A DNA stretch of 56,340 bases from an uncultured Oscillospiraceae bacterium (GCA_949948775.1 CATLHC010000005.1:1-56340), one strand, 5' to 3'; shown: positions 16,495-24,574, counted from the first letter of the stretch. Translations and numbers: made by a program. The notes: generated by a model from the sequence alone, not told the origin.

Positions 16495-16902
16495 TCACAC
16501 CTCGTCCGGGTCCGGCAGCTGGGTGCTGGTGAAGAGGACCAGGCCCTCCGCCCCGTCCCGGGCGGTGACGTACCAGCGCTCCCCCTGGGGCAGCGCCTCC
16601 CGAATGGTGACCTGGGCCAGCGCCCCCTCCGCCACATTTCCCACGGCTTTGTCGTACACGTACACCGTCACCGGGTACTCCCCCGCCTCAAAGCCGAAGG
16701 TCTCTCCCCGGCGCAAAGGGGAGCTATCGGCGTTCCGGCTTCCCCCGCTCCGGTCCTGGAACTCCACCACCACCTCCACGATGGTCACGCCCGACTGGTT
16801 GACAAACACCAGGTCGGCCTCCTCTCCCCCGCCGCGGTTGCAGCCAGGCAAGGCGCACAATATCACGCAGACGATCAGCATAAAGGTCAAAAAGCGCTTC
16901 AT
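16495..16902 (-). CDS. Putative lipoprotein (135 residues)
   Basis: A type II signal peptide MKRFLTFMLIVCVILCALPGC gives a lipobox with Cys21, so the mature protein is anchored to the outer face of the membrane. The mature part (about 114 residues) is beta-rich, with VFVNQSGVTIVEVVVEFQ and GEYPVTVYVYDKAVG repeats of hydrophobic alternation, like a small beta-sandwich. The ribosome binding site is AAAGGAGAAC. Role unknown; the membrane protein downstream is probably its partner. Confidence 0.75.
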   Translation of the reverse strand: MKRFLTFMLIVCVILCALPGCNRGGGEEADLVFVNQSGVTIVEVVVEFQDRSGGSRNADSSPLRRGETFGFEAGEYPVTVYVYDKAVGNVAEGALAQVTIREALPQGERWYVTARDGAEGLVLFTSTQLPDPDEV

Positions 16903-16932
16903 AATATGTTCTCCTTTCTAAAACTGGGCCGC

Positions 16933-16961
16933 AAAAAACCGCCCCCATGGCCGGAGGCGGT
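16933..16961 (-). terminator. Terminator of the HTH/DUF2975 operon
   Basis: On the minus strand ACCGCCTCC pairs with GGGGGCGGT (16961-16938) and runs into TTTTTT (16938-16933). It separates the regulator operon from the lipoprotein gene. Confidence 0.85.
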
Positions 16962-16991
16962 CACGCGGTCGATTTTTGTTCTATTGTCAGG

Positions 16992-17303
16992 TCATCCGGC
17001 GCTTTGTTTCCACAATCGGAAGATCAGCGCGGCGGCGTTCAGCACCAGCGTCACCGCCGTCAGCACCCCGGCGCACATTGCCGCCGCGTTCGCCGTGTCT
17101 AAAAACGCGGCGACGTCCTCAACATTCGCCAGATGTGCTTGATACCATAATTCCAGGCACAGCGAGCCGGAGCAGGCGGCAAAGCTCCCCGCGCTGTACA
17201 GCGGTCCACGCCCCCCTTTCCGCTGAAACGCCGCCGCTGCCAACCCCCACGCCGCCAAGCCCAAGGCCAGTGCGCCTGCGTTCATCCAATATGCTCCCCT
17301 CAT
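16992..17303 (-). CDS. Three-helix membrane protein next to YozG-like regulator
   Basis: A 103-residue membrane protein beginning MRGAYWMNAGALALGLAAWG, with three hydrophobic helices and a short polar segment AHLANVEDVAAFLD between helices 2 and 3; it ends RLWKQSAG. The ATG at 17303 comes one nt after the stop of the regulator gene (TGATATG) and uses GGAGGG inside that gene, so it is translationally coupled. No named family is recognised. Confidence 0.65.
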   Translation of the reverse strand: MRGAYWMNAGALALGLAAWGLAAAAFQRKGGRGPLYSAGSFAACSGSLCLELWYQAHLANVEDVAAFLDTANAAAMCAGVLTAVTLVLNAAALIFRLWKQSAG

Positions 17304-17304
17304 A

Positions 17305-17535
17305 TCAGGTCCCTCCATGTTCCGCATCGTTGTCGGGCACAAACTCCAGAATGTCCCCCGGCTGGCAGTCCAGCGCCTTACAGATGGCCTCCAGCGTGGA
17401 AAAGCGCACCGCCTTGGCCTTGTTGTTCTTCAAAATGGACAGGTTGGCCATGGTGACGTCTACCCTCTGGGACAGTTCCCCCAGGGACATCTTCCGCTTG
17501 GCCATCATCACGTCCAGGTTCACTATGATCGCCAT
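17305..17535 (-). CDS. Small helix-turn-helix regulator (YozG/Cro-C1, HTH_26 type)
   Basis: A 76-residue DNA-binding protein: MAIIVNLDVMMAKRKMSLGE, then the HTH LSQRVDVTMANLSILKNNKA (about 20-39), then the conserved FSTLEAICKALDCQPGDILEF. This is the YozG-like xenobiotic-response subgroup that is nearly always next to a DUF2975 membrane protein, as here. The ATG at 17535 follows AAGGAGGG. It probably controls its own operon; the palindrome at 18272-18283 upstream of DUF2975 is the best operator candidate. Confidence 0.9.
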   Translation of the reverse strand: MAIIVNLDVMMAKRKMSLGELSQRVDVTMANLSILKNNKAKAVRFSTLEAICKALDCQPGDILEFVPDNDAEHGGT

Positions 17536-17556
17536 ACGCCGCCCTCCTTGAAGGCG

Positions 17557-17579
17557 CTCCGCCCCCGAAGGGGGCGGAG
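17557..17579. terminator. Perfect hairpin between DUF2975 and the regulator gene
   Basis: CTCCGCCCCC (17557-17566), GAA, GGGGGCGGAG (17570-17579). It lies in the 72-nt gap between two co-directional genes without a T tract on the minus strand. It is more likely an RNA-processing or stabilising structure than a terminator. The 12-mer CATACGCCGCCC occurs on both sides (17533 and 17594). Confidence 0.45.
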
Positions 17580-17607
17580 ACACAGGATATCCACCATACG
17601 CCGCCCC

Positions 17608-18207
17608 CTAGATGGTCAGATCGTTTTCCGCCTTGAGCTCCGCCGCCTGGCGGAACAGCGCGGACATGACCATGAACAGCAGCCCGCCCATCAGAAAGAT
17701 CGGGACAAACAGGGCGTTGTAGGTGAACAGCGGGGCGATGCTTTGGTAGTATATGAATCCCCATATCAGCCGCGCCAACGCCGCCCCGGAGATCACAAAA
17801 CAGCATACCGCCGCCCGTTTCAGGCTTTTCGCGTTATCCAGCACAAAGGGATTTCCTTTTAGAATCGTACCCAGCACCCTTTTCCCCTGCCAGAGAATGG
17901 TAGCGGTGCACACGCCGCACACCCAGAGAAATATCGTGAGCACACCCATAAACTCGTCTGTCCACACCACGATCCAAGCATAAAAAAACATCATGGTAAA
18001 CGGAAAATAGTCTCTCGGTGTACTCTCCATTTCAAACAGATAGGACAGGCCATCCATACCCCAATCTATCATTTCGCCGACAGACAACTCCCCGTACATA
18101 GATACCAGCATAGGAATCATAAGCAGCGCGATAAGATTGCACACAAATGTAATAATGACCAGCACCCGCAATACCCGGGCCAGCCTCTGTACGGAAGCCT
18201 GTTCCAT
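17608..18207 (-). CDS. DUF2975 membrane protein
   Basis: A 199-residue protein with four membrane helices: VLRVLVIITFVCNLIALLMI, a long outer loop with ELSVGEMIDWGMDG, YAWIVVWTDEFMGVLTIFL, a cytosolic LKGNPFVLDNAKSLKRAAV signature, then two more helices. NPFxxxNxxxLKR is typical of DUF2975. The ATG at 18207 follows GAGGTGG. It forms the usual pair with the YozG-like regulator. Its function is unknown; a membrane sensor or inhibitor of the regulator is often proposed, which is inference. Confidence 0.88.
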   Translation of the reverse strand: MEQASVQRLARVLRVLVIITFVCNLIALLMIPMLVSMYGELSVGEMIDWGMDGLSYLFEMESTPRDYFPFTMMFFYAWIVVWTDEFMGVLTIFLWVCGVCTATILWQGKRVLGTILKGNPFVLDNAKSLKRAAVCCFVISGAALARLIWGFIYYQSIAPLFTYNALFVPIFLMGGLLFMVMSALFRQAAELKAENDLTI

Positions 18208-18271
18208 TTCTAACCACCTCTTGTCCCACAGCTTATCACCCGTCATATCGTTTGTCAAGTATTTTTTATTG

Positions 18272-18283
18272 TTTATCGATAAA
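18272..18283. promoter_or_regulatory. Palindrome TTTATCGATAAA, candidate operator
   Basis: A perfect 12-bp palindrome, next to a TTGACA hexamer (18257-18252 on the minus strand) in the upstream region of DUF2975. It is AT-rich in a GC-rich setting and is a natural binding site for the small Cro-like regulator of the operon. Confidence 0.4.
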
Positions 18284-18294
18284 TTCATGGCATG

Positions 18295-18327
18295 AAGAGG
18301 CCCTCCGCCAGTGGCGGAGGGCCTCTT
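18295..18327 (-). terminator. 15-bp hairpin behind the CPBP protease gene
   Basis: AAGAGGCCCTCCGCC (18295-18309), AGT, GGCGGAGGGCCTCTT (18313-18327): perfect complementarity starting 4 nt after the stop codon. The T tract is weak. Confidence 0.75.
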
Positions 18328-18331
18328 AGCG

Positions 18332-19228
18332 CTAAGCCTCCCAGGGGTCGAACTCATACATGCCGGGAGCCATGGGCAGGACCTGGGCCACCGCCTTGGG
18401 CGCCCGCCGGAACAGCTTCCTGATCCCCTTCCGGTCCAGGATGGGCAGGACGACAGCCAGCACCAGCAATACACCCATAGCGATGAGCAGCTCCGTCCCC
18501 GCCTCGCTCTCCGGCACCAGATCCAGGACCTGACCGATGCTGTTGAACGCCATATGCGCCAGGATCGAAGGCCAGATGGAACCTGCCCGCATATCCAAAA
18601 ATCCGAAAAACAGCCCCAACGGGAAGGCGTAGCCAAACCACACCGGGTCCCCATGGCAAGCCCCGAAAATAACGGCGGACAGCACCACCGCCAGCCAACC
18701 CGGCATAGCCCGGCTCAGCCGGGTCATGATAAGCCCTCGGAAAATGACCTCCTCCACGACGGGCGCGGCGGCCGCCACCGCCAGAACGCCCACTACGCCG
18801 CCGGTGGTGATGCCGGAGGACGCCTCGTTGTAGTGCTCCATCCACGGCTCGGGCAGGATCAGCAATACCAGACTCACCGTCAGATACAGCGCCGGAGTCA
18901 AAGACGCCCCCGCCCACAGGGTGGGCCCGTCCACCCGCCGCAGCCACAGGGCTTCGCTGAATTTTTTCCGGCGGATGAGATAGAAGGCCATCACGACGAA
19001 CAGGGTGAGCATATTGGCTATCAAGGAAAAGGCCATGGAACTGTCCATCAACTGCTGATAGAGCAGTTCCTCATCCACACCGCCTCCCATCATCATCCGG
19101 AACACGGAGGCGATGACCACCGGCAGCATCACCAGAACCTGCGCCCCAAGAAACAGGGCCAGGTAGCACAGGGCTTTCAGCAGGGCCAGCAGGAGCTGGG
19201 CCACCCGCTCCCCAGCGCCGGGCTTCAC
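18332..19228 (-). CDS. CPBP-family intramembrane metalloprotease
   Basis: A 298-residue protein with about eight membrane helices. The Abi/CAAX protease motifs are complete: EEVIFRG (motif 1, E-E-x-x-x-R), FGACHGD (motif 2 His) and HMAFNSIG (motif 3, H-x-x-x-N). Members are glutamate/metal-dependent proteases in the membrane, used in bacteriocin self-immunity, peptide maturation or signalling; the target is unknown here. The GTG start at 19228 overlaps the sirtuin stop by 4 nt (GTGA). Confidence 0.9.
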   Translation of the reverse strand: MKPGAGERVAQLLLALLKALCYLALFLGAQVLVMLPVVIASVFRMMMGGGVDEELLYQQLMDSSMAFSLIANMLTLFVVMAFYLIRRKKFSEALWLRRVDGPTLWAGASLTPALYLTVSLVLLILPEPWMEHYNEASSGITTGGVVGVLAVAAAAPVVEEVIFRGLIMTRLSRAMPGWLAVVLSAVIFGACHGDPVWFGYAFPLGLFFGFLDMRAGSIWPSILAHMAFNSIGQVLDLVPESEAGTELLIAMGVLLVLAVVLPILDRKGIRKLFRRAPKAVAQVLPMAPGMYEFDPWEA

Positions 19229-19947
19229 AGCGCAATCCCTCCCAGCACCTTGCCGATGGAGTCGTGGATCACCAAATCGGCCTGACCGTCGTAGGGGGTG
19301 GGGTCTCGGTTGATGAGCACCAGCTTATTCCCCCGGTAATAGTTGATGAGTCCCGCCGCCGGGTACACCACCAGGGAGGTGCCGCCTACGATGAGCACGT
19401 CGGCCTTGGCGATGGCCCGCACCGCGCCCTCGATGGTATCCTGGTCCAACCCCTCCTCATAGAGCACCACGTCCGGCTTCACCAGTCCGCCGCACACCGG
19501 GCAGCAGGGCACGTCCTTCCCCTCCATGATGAAGTCCACACCGTAGAAGCTCCGGCACTTGGTGCAGTAGTTGCGGTGGACCGAGCCGTGGAGCTCATAC
19601 ACCGTCCGGCTCCCCGCCAGCTGGTGGAGGCCGTCGATGTTTTGGGTGACCACCGCCTTCAGCTTGCCCGCCCGCTCCAGCTCTGCCAGCTTCAAATGGG
19701 CGGCGTTGGGCTTGGCGTCCAGGCAGAGCATTTTATCCCGGTAGAAACGGTAAAATTCTTTGGTATTCCGGGCAAAGTAGGTGTGGCTCAGGATGGTCTC
19801 CGGCGGCTGGTCGTACTTCTGGTTGTACAGACCGTCCACGCTGCGAAAGTCCGGGATGCCGCTCTCGGTGGACACCCCCGCCCCGCCAAAGAAAACAATA
19901 TTATCGCTGTCCTGAATCCATTGCTGCAATTGCTCCTGCGGCGTCAT
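19225..19947 (-). CDS. cobB: NAD-dependent protein deacylase (sirtuin, CobB-like)
   Basis: A 240-residue class sirtuin that removes acyl groups from lysine using NAD. Motifs: GGAGVSTESGIPDFRS (NAD binding), TQNIDGLHQLAG, the catalytic His in ELHGSVHRNYC, the structural zinc site CTKC...CPVC, and PDVVLYEEGLD, GGTSLVVYPAAGLI and NRD at the C-terminal NAD pocket. Length is normal. AGGAGG precedes the ATG at 19947. Substrate acyl type cannot be read off; the YxxR desuccinylase pair is replaced by Y-N-Q-K-Y...F-Y-R-F-Y-R, so a general deacetylase is most likely. Confidence 0.93.
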   Translation of the reverse strand: MTPQEQLQQWIQDSDNIVFFGGAGVSTESGIPDFRSVDGLYNQKYDQPPETILSHTYFARNTKEFYRFYRDKMLCLDAKPNAAHLKLAELERAGKLKAVVTQNIDGLHQLAGSRTVYELHGSVHRNYCTKCRSFYGVDFIMEGKDVPCCPVCGGLVKPDVVLYEEGLDQDTIEGAVRAIAKADVLIVGGTSLVVYPAAGLINYYRGNKLVLINRDPTPYDGQADLVIHDSIGKVLGGIAL

Positions 19948-20030
19948 GGCTGTTCCCTCCTTTGTGTGGATTATAGCACACGGCGCCCAAAAAGAAAAGC
20001 CCTCTCCACGGAGAAGAGGGCTCTTTATTC

Positions 20031-20093
20031 CTTTTCTTTGAAAAGAAAAGGAACCGAAAAGAAACTTTTAACAGCAAAACTCCGTTTCGCTTT
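20031..20093 (-). repeat. T/A-tract hairpin repeat, copy 1 (minus orientation)
   Basis: CCTTTTCTTT (20031-20040), GA, AAAGAAAAGG form a 10-bp hairpin, followed by AACCGAAAAGAAACTTTTAA and a second small dyad related to GCGAAAC-x-GTTTCGC. The same series of blocks recurs at 24501, and in the opposite orientation at 20163 and 37287. Confidence 0.7.
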
Positions 20094-20162
20094 ATCATAT
20101 CGCAAAATGTGCGTCACCGGGCGGCAATTCTTCGATTACTACCCTGGCTGTAGCGGTCTAAA

Positions 20163-20200
20163 GTTCTTTTTGCCTACTTTTTCTTTCAAGAAAAAGTAGG
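20163..20200 (+). repeat. T/A-tract hairpin repeat, copy 2; doubles as argF terminator
   Basis: AAAGTTCTTTTTG followed by the hairpin CCTACTTTTTCTT/AAGAAAAAGTAGG (20173-20200). The hairpin touches the argF stop codon (20201). Read on the minus strand it is a 13-bp stem then CAAAAAGAAC, so it can act as transcription end for the arginine operon. Confidence 0.7.
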
Positions 20201-21115
20201 TCAGTCCTTCATCAGCAGGTACAAGACCGCCTTCTGGGCGTGGAGCCGGTTCTCCGCCTCCTCGAAGATCTCGTCGGCGTGGTCCTCGAACACCTGGGCG
20301 CTGATCTCCTCCCCCTTGTGGGCGGGCAGGCAGTGCTGGACCATGCAGCCGGGGTGGGTGAGCTTCATCAATTTCTCGTCAATGCAGTAGCCCGCGAAGG
20401 CTTTGGCCCGGACGGCCCGCTCCTCCTCCTGGCCCATGGAGGCCCACACGTCGGTGACCACCACGTCGGAGTCCACCACGGCGTCCGCAGGGGTCCGGAC
20501 CAGCTCAAATTTGCGGTCCGTCACGGTCTTGGCGAAGTCCAGCACCACCGGGTCCGGGTCGTACCCCTCCGGGCAGGCCACGGACACGTCCATGCCGCAC
20601 TTCAGCCCGCCCACGATGAGGGAGTTGGCCATGTTGTTGCCGTCCCCAACAAAGGCCAGCTTCAGCCCCTCCAGCCGGGTCATCTTCTCCCGGACGGTCA
20701 TCAGGTCGGCCAGCACCTGGCAGGGGTGGGCGAAGTCGGTGAGGCCGTTGATGACGGGGATGGACGCCTTTTTCGCCAGCTCCTCCACCTCCGCCTGGGC
20801 GAAGGTGCGGATCATGATGCCGTCGCAGTACCGGGCCAGTACCCGGGCAGTGTCCTCCACCGGCTCTCCCCTGCCGATCTGGCTCTCATGGCCGGACAGG
20901 AACAGGGCGTGGCCCCCCAGCTGGTACATGCCCACCTCAAAGGACACCCGGGTCCGGGTGGAGTTCTTCTCGAAAATCATCGCCAGGGTCTTGCCTTTGA
21001 GATGGTCATGGGTGATGTGGTGCTTCTGGCTGAACTTCATCTGGTCCGCCGTGTCCAGGATCTCGTGGATGTCCTCCCGGGACAGGTCCAGCAGCTTGAG
21101 CAAATCTTTTTTCAT
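20201..21115 (-). CDS. argF: Ornithine carbamoyltransferase
   Basis: A 304-residue cytosolic enzyme joining carbamoyl phosphate and ornithine to citrulline. Carbamoyl-phosphate loop STRTR (52-56), HPCQ near residue 130, the ornithine-binding D-V-W-x-S-M-G patch (TDVWASMGQ) and HCLPAHKG near the C-terminus are all present; SMG and HCLP separate it from aspartate carbamoyltransferase. The start has GGAGAT. Last gene of the arginine operon, 15 nt after argD. Confidence 0.97.
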   Translation of the reverse strand: MKKDLLKLLDLSREDIHEILDTADQMKFSQKHHITHDHLKGKTLAMIFEKNSTRTRVSFEVGMYQLGGHALFLSGHESQIGRGEPVEDTARVLARYCDGIMIRTFAQAEVEELAKKASIPVINGLTDFAHPCQVLADLMTVREKMTRLEGLKLAFVGDGNNMANSLIVGGLKCGMDVSVACPEGYDPDPVVLDFAKTVTDRKFELVRTPADAVVDSDVVVTDVWASMGQEEERAVRAKAFAGYCIDEKLMKLTHPGCMVQHCLPAHKGEEISAQVFEDHADEIFEEAENRLHAQKAVLYLLMKD

Positions 21116-21130
21116 GGGTATCTCCTCCGC

Positions 21131-22306
21131 TCAGGAAAGCGTTTCTTTCAAAATGGCCAGCCCCTTGTCCATCTCCTCGCGGGTGACAGTCAGCGGCGGC
21201 AGGAACCGGAGCCCCGGCCCGGCGGTGAGGGACAGCAGGCCCGCCTGGTTCAGCTTGGCGCACAGCTCCTTGTTGGAAAAGCCCTCCGCCACCTCCACGC
21301 CGATCATCAAGCCCATGCCCCGGGTCTTGCCCAGGCAGGGCAGGCCCATGGCCTCGATGGCATCCCGAAGGTACTTGCCCTTCTCTTTCACCTGGGCGAT
21401 GGCCTCGTCGTCCAGAATGTCCAGCACCGCGCAGGCCGCGGCGGCGGACACCGGGTTGCCGCCAAAGGTGGAGGCGTGGTCGCCGGGGCCAAACACCTTC
21501 CGGCACCGCTCGTTCACCAGGAAGCCGCCCATGGGCAGTCCCCCGGCGATGCCCTTGGCAAAGGACGCCGCGTCGGGCTGGACCCCGTACTGCTGGAAGC
21601 AGAACAGGGAGCCGGTGCGGCCGATGCCGGTCTGCACCTCGTCCACCAGGAACAACCAGTCCCGGTCCTCACACAGCTTCACCAGGCTCTGTACGAATGC
21701 AGGGTCCAGGGGCAGCACACCCCCCTCGCCCTGGACCAGCTCCACCAGCACGGCGCACACGTCATGGCCCGCCGCCTGCTTCACACTGTCCAGGTCGGGG
21801 TCCGCCCGGCGGAAGCCCTCGGTGAAGGGGAAGAAATATTTGTGGAACACATCCTGGCCGGTGGCGGCCAGGGTGGTGATGGTGCGGCCGTGGAAGGAGC
21901 GGTTCAGGGTGATGATGGTGCCCCGCCCCTCGCCGTACTTCTCCCAGGACCACTTCCGGGCCAGCTTGATGAGGCCCTCATTGGCCTCCGCCCCGGAGTT
22001 GCCGAAGAAGGCCGCCGCCATGCCGGACCGGATGCACAGCTTTTCCGCCAGCTTCACATAGGGCATGGAGTAGTACAGATTGGAGATGTGGCCCAGTTTC
22101 CCGGCCTGCTCGGCGATGGCCGCCTGCCATTGGGGGTTGGCGGTACCCACCGACAGCACTCCGATACCGGAGGCGAAGTCGATATATTCTTTGCCGTCCA
22201 GATCGTACAGCGTGGCCCCCCCACCGTGGTCGACGGCGATGGGACTGCGGCCATAGCTCTGAATCACGTATTGGCTGTCCAGCTCTTTCAATTCCGCAAA
22301 AGTCAT
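21131..22306 (-). CDS. argD: Acetylornithine aminotransferase
   Basis: A 391-residue PLP-dependent class III aminotransferase that makes N-acetylornithine from the acetyl-glutamate semialdehyde. FFGNSGAEANEGLIKLARK (PLP phosphate site), LVDEVQTGIGRTG with the PLP-binding Asp, and the Schiff-base Lys in ASFAKGIAGGLPMG are intact. It also can act in lysine synthesis (succinyl-DAP) in some bacteria. The ATG at 22306 follows GGGGGAG; 17 nt behind argB. Confidence 0.96.
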   Translation of the reverse strand: MTFAELKELDSQYVIQSYGRSPIAVDHGGGATLYDLDGKEYIDFASGIGVLSVGTANPQWQAAIAEQAGKLGHISNLYYSMPYVKLAEKLCIRSGMAAAFFGNSGAEANEGLIKLARKWSWEKYGEGRGTIITLNRSFHGRTITTLAATGQDVFHKYFFPFTEGFRRADPDLDSVKQAAGHDVCAVLVELVQGEGGVLPLDPAFVQSLVKLCEDRDWLFLVDEVQTGIGRTGSLFCFQQYGVQPDAASFAKGIAGGLPMGGFLVNERCRKVFGPGDHASTFGGNPVSAAAACAVLDILDDEAIAQVKEKGKYLRDAIEAMGLPCLGKTRGMGLMIGVEVAEGFSNKELCAKLNQAGLLSLTAGPGLRFLPPLTVTREEMDKGLAILKETLS

Positions 22307-22323
22307 GTCAAAATTCTCCCCCC

Positions 22324-23178
22324 TCAGACCGTTATCATCGTTCCAACCCCGGCGTCGCTGAGCAGCTCAATGAGAATGGAGTGCGGGATGCGCCCATCCA
22401 GAATCACGGTGCTCTTCACACCGGAACGCACCGCCTCCACCGCGCAGTCGATTTTGGGGATCATGCCGCCCCGGATAACGCCGTCCTTCACCAGCCCCGG
22501 AATCTCAGAGGCCCGGGCCACGGGGATCAGGGTGTCCTCGTTATTGGCGTCGGTGAGCAGCCCCCGCACATCGGTGAGCAGCAGCAGCTTCTCCGCCCCC
22601 ATGGCAATGGCCAGCTTGGCCGCGGCGGTGTCGGCGTTCACATTATAGGCGGTGGGTCCGTCGGTGCCCATGGCCACGGTGGAGATCACAGGAATATAGC
22701 CGTTGTGGAGCGCGTCCTCCACCACCTCCGGCGCCACCTTCTGGATGGAACCCACCAGACCGTACTTCTCGTCCAGCCGGACGGCCTGAAACAGATCGGC
22801 GTCCATGCCGCACAGGCCGACGGCCCGACCGCCCTGGCCGTTGATGAGCGCCACAAGGTCCTTGTTCACCTTGCCGCACAGCACCTGCTGGACCACCTCC
22901 ATGGTCTCCTCGTCCGTGTAGCGCAGGCCGTCCACGAATTTGGACTGGTGTCCCAGGCGTTTGAGCATATCGCTGATCTCCGGTCCGCCGCCGTGGACCA
23001 CCACCACCCGGACCCCTACCAGGGAGAGCAGGATGAGGTCGGAGATCACCGCCCGGCGCAGCTCCTCCGAGATCATGGCGTTGCCGCCGTATTTCACCAC
23101 CACGGTCTTGCCGTTGTATTTTTGGATGTAGGGCATGGCCTCGGCCAGCACCTGGGCGCGGTCAATGAGGGAAGACAT
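22324..23178 (-). CDS. argB: Acetylglutamate kinase
   Basis: A 284-residue amino acid kinase that phosphorylates N-acetylglutamate, the usual feedback-controlled step when ArgJ is used. Motifs: VVVKYGGNAM (ATP phosphate loop), VVVHGGGPEISDML, VGLCGMDADL and GMIPKIDCAVEAV. The length (about 285, with an N-terminal helix SSLIDRAQVLAEAMPYIQKY) resembles the arginine-inhibitable hexameric type. The ATG at 23178 is used because AAAGGTGG lies 8 nt upstream; four further in-frame codons back to GTG 23190 are unlikely. Confidence 0.96.
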   Translation of the reverse strand: MSSLIDRAQVLAEAMPYIQKYNGKTVVVKYGGNAMISEELRRAVISDLILLSLVGVRVVVVHGGGPEISDMLKRLGHQSKFVDGLRYTDEETMEVVQQVLCGKVNKDLVALINGQGGRAVGLCGMDADLFQAVRLDEKYGLVGSIQKVAPEVVEDALHNGYIPVISTVAMGTDGPTAYNVNADTAAAKLAIAMGAEKLLLLTDVRGLLTDANNEDTLIPVARASEIPGLVKDGVIRGGMIPKIDCAVEAVRSGVKSTVILDGRIPHSILIELLSDAGVGTMITV

Positions 23179-23210
23179 GGTTAAAACCACCTTTAATGAT
23201 AAGAATTGCA

Positions 23211-23250
23211 GATTTCACAGCCCCGTCTTTTCAGACCGGACCGTGAAATC
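23211..23250 (-). promoter_or_regulatory. Hairpin in the argJ-argB gap
   Basis: GATTTCAC (23211-23218) pairs with GTGAAATC (23243-23250), with an inner CCGTCT/AGACCGG part and TTTC loop. It lies in the 77-nt gap between two co-directional arg genes and lacks a T tract. It may tune the argB to argJ mRNA ratio. Confidence 0.45.
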
Positions 23251-23255
23251 CTCTT

Positions 23256-24479
23256 TTAAGTCCTGTAATCGCCGTTGATTTTTACATATTCATAGGTCAG
23301 GTCACAGCCCCAGCAGGTGGCCTCGCTGCTCCCCTCGTTCAAGGACACCTCAATGACAACCTCGTCCTGAGTGAGAATCTTTTTCGCCAATTCCTCGTCG
23401 AAGTCCAAGCCGGTACCCTTCTCACACACCAGGATGCTCCCCTGGATGGAGGAAAAGCCGATGTCCACATACTCCGGGCGGAAGGGGGCCTTGGAGTAGC
23501 CCATGGCGCACAGTACCCGACCCCAGTTGGCGTCCGCGCCGAACAGCGCCGCCTTCACCAGAGAGGAACCAACTACCGCCTTGGCCAGCCGCTCGGCGCT
23601 CTCCTCGCTCCGGGCGGAGCGGACGGTACAGGTCACCAGCCGGGAAGCGCCTTCGCCGTCAGCGGCGATGGCGCGGGCCATAGTCTCGCACACCTGGTGG
23701 AGCGCTTTGTAGAAGACGGTATAATGATCGTCCTTCCACTCGATCTGCTCGTTGCCCGCCATGCCGTTGGCCAACACCACGCACATGTCGTTGGTGGAGG
23801 TGTCTCCATCCACGGTGACCCGGTTAAAGGTGCGGGGGACGATTTCGTGGAGCGCGTCCTGAAGCACGTCCTGGGTGATGGCACAGTCCGTGGTGATGAA
23901 GCACAGCATAGTACCCATATTGGGGTGGATCATACCGGAACCTTTGGCAATGGCCCCGATGGTGACGGTCTTTCCGCCGATGGTGACGGCCACGGCTGTC
24001 TCCTTTTTCACCGTGTCGGTGGTCATGACGGCGTGAGCGGCCGCGTCGGAGCCGTCGCCGCTCAGCGCGGAAACCAAGGCGGGCATCCCCTTCTCAATGG
24101 CGGAGATGTTCAGCTCCTGCCCGATGACGCCGGTGGAGGCCACCACAAAGTCATTCACCTTCAGCCCGGTGGCCTTAGCCGCCAGAGCGCACATCTGCTC
24201 CGCGTTTTCATGGCTCATGGGGGCGCAGGCGTTGGCGTTTCCGCTGTTGGCGATGACGCCCCGGCACACCCCGTCCTCCAGGTGGCCCATGGTCACATAG
24301 ATGGGCGCAGCTTTTACCCGGTTCAGGGTGTAGACTGCCGCAGCGGCGCACTCCCGCTCTGACAGGATCATGGCCAAGTCATTTTTGTCCGGACTGCTTC
24401 CCGCCTTCACACCACAGTGGACGCCTCCGGCGGTGAAGCCCTTGGCGGCACACACGCCGCCCGCTATCTCTTTTAACAT
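23256..24479 (-). CDS. argJ: Glutamate N-acetyltransferase / amino-acid acetyltransferase (bifunctional ArgJ)
   Basis: A 407-residue enzyme that moves the acetyl group from N-acetylornithine to glutamate, closing the acetyl cycle. The self-cleavage site lies in KGSGMIHPNMGTMLCFITTD: the Thr after Gly becomes the N-terminal nucleophile of the beta chain (the more common residue before it is Ala, here Gly). NSGNANAC and the late ANWGRVLCAMGYS motif are conserved. No argA or argE gene is seen nearby, in line with the cyclic route. RBS AAAAGGAG. Between argC and argJ sits a hairpin repeat. Confidence 0.95.
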   Translation of the reverse strand: MLKEIAGGVCAAKGFTAGGVHCGVKAGSSPDKNDLAMILSERECAAAAVYTLNRVKAAPIYVTMGHLEDGVCRGVIANSGNANACAPMSHENAEQMCALAAKATGLKVNDFVVASTGVIGQELNISAIEKGMPALVSALSGDGSDAAAHAVMTTDTVKKETAVAVTIGGKTVTIGAIAKGSGMIHPNMGTMLCFITTDCAITQDVLQDALHEIVPRTFNRVTVDGDTSTNDMCVVLANGMAGNEQIEWKDDHYTVFYKALHQVCETMARAIAADGEGASRLVTCTVRSARSEESAERLAKAVVGSSLVKAALFGADANWGRVLCAMGYSKAPFRPEYVDIGFSSIQGSILVCEKGTGLDFDEELAKKILTQDEVVIEVSLNEGSSEATCWGCDLTYEYVKINGDYRT

Positions 24480-24500
24480 GATCGCAACTCCTTTTCGGTG

Positions 24501-24566
24501 TGTTCTTTTTCTTTGAAAAGAAAAAGAACCAAAAAGAAACTTTTAGCCGCGAAACTGCGTTTCGCT
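24501..24566 (-). repeat. T/A-tract hairpin repeat, copy 3, within the arginine operon
   Basis: GTTCTTTTTCTTT (24502-24514), GA, AAAGAAAAAGAAC (24517-24529), then CAAAAAGAAACTTTTAG and the dyad GCGAAACTGCGTTTCGC (24550-24566). It is nearly identical to copy 1 at 20031. It fills most of the argC-argJ gap. Confidence 0.75.
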
Positions 24567-24574
24567 CACTCTTT

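Noticed and set aside
20240..22648. 802-codon plus-strand open frame opposite argF, argD and argB
   Set aside because: Shadow frame caused by high GC at third codon positions; His/Gln/Gly-rich product without family features.
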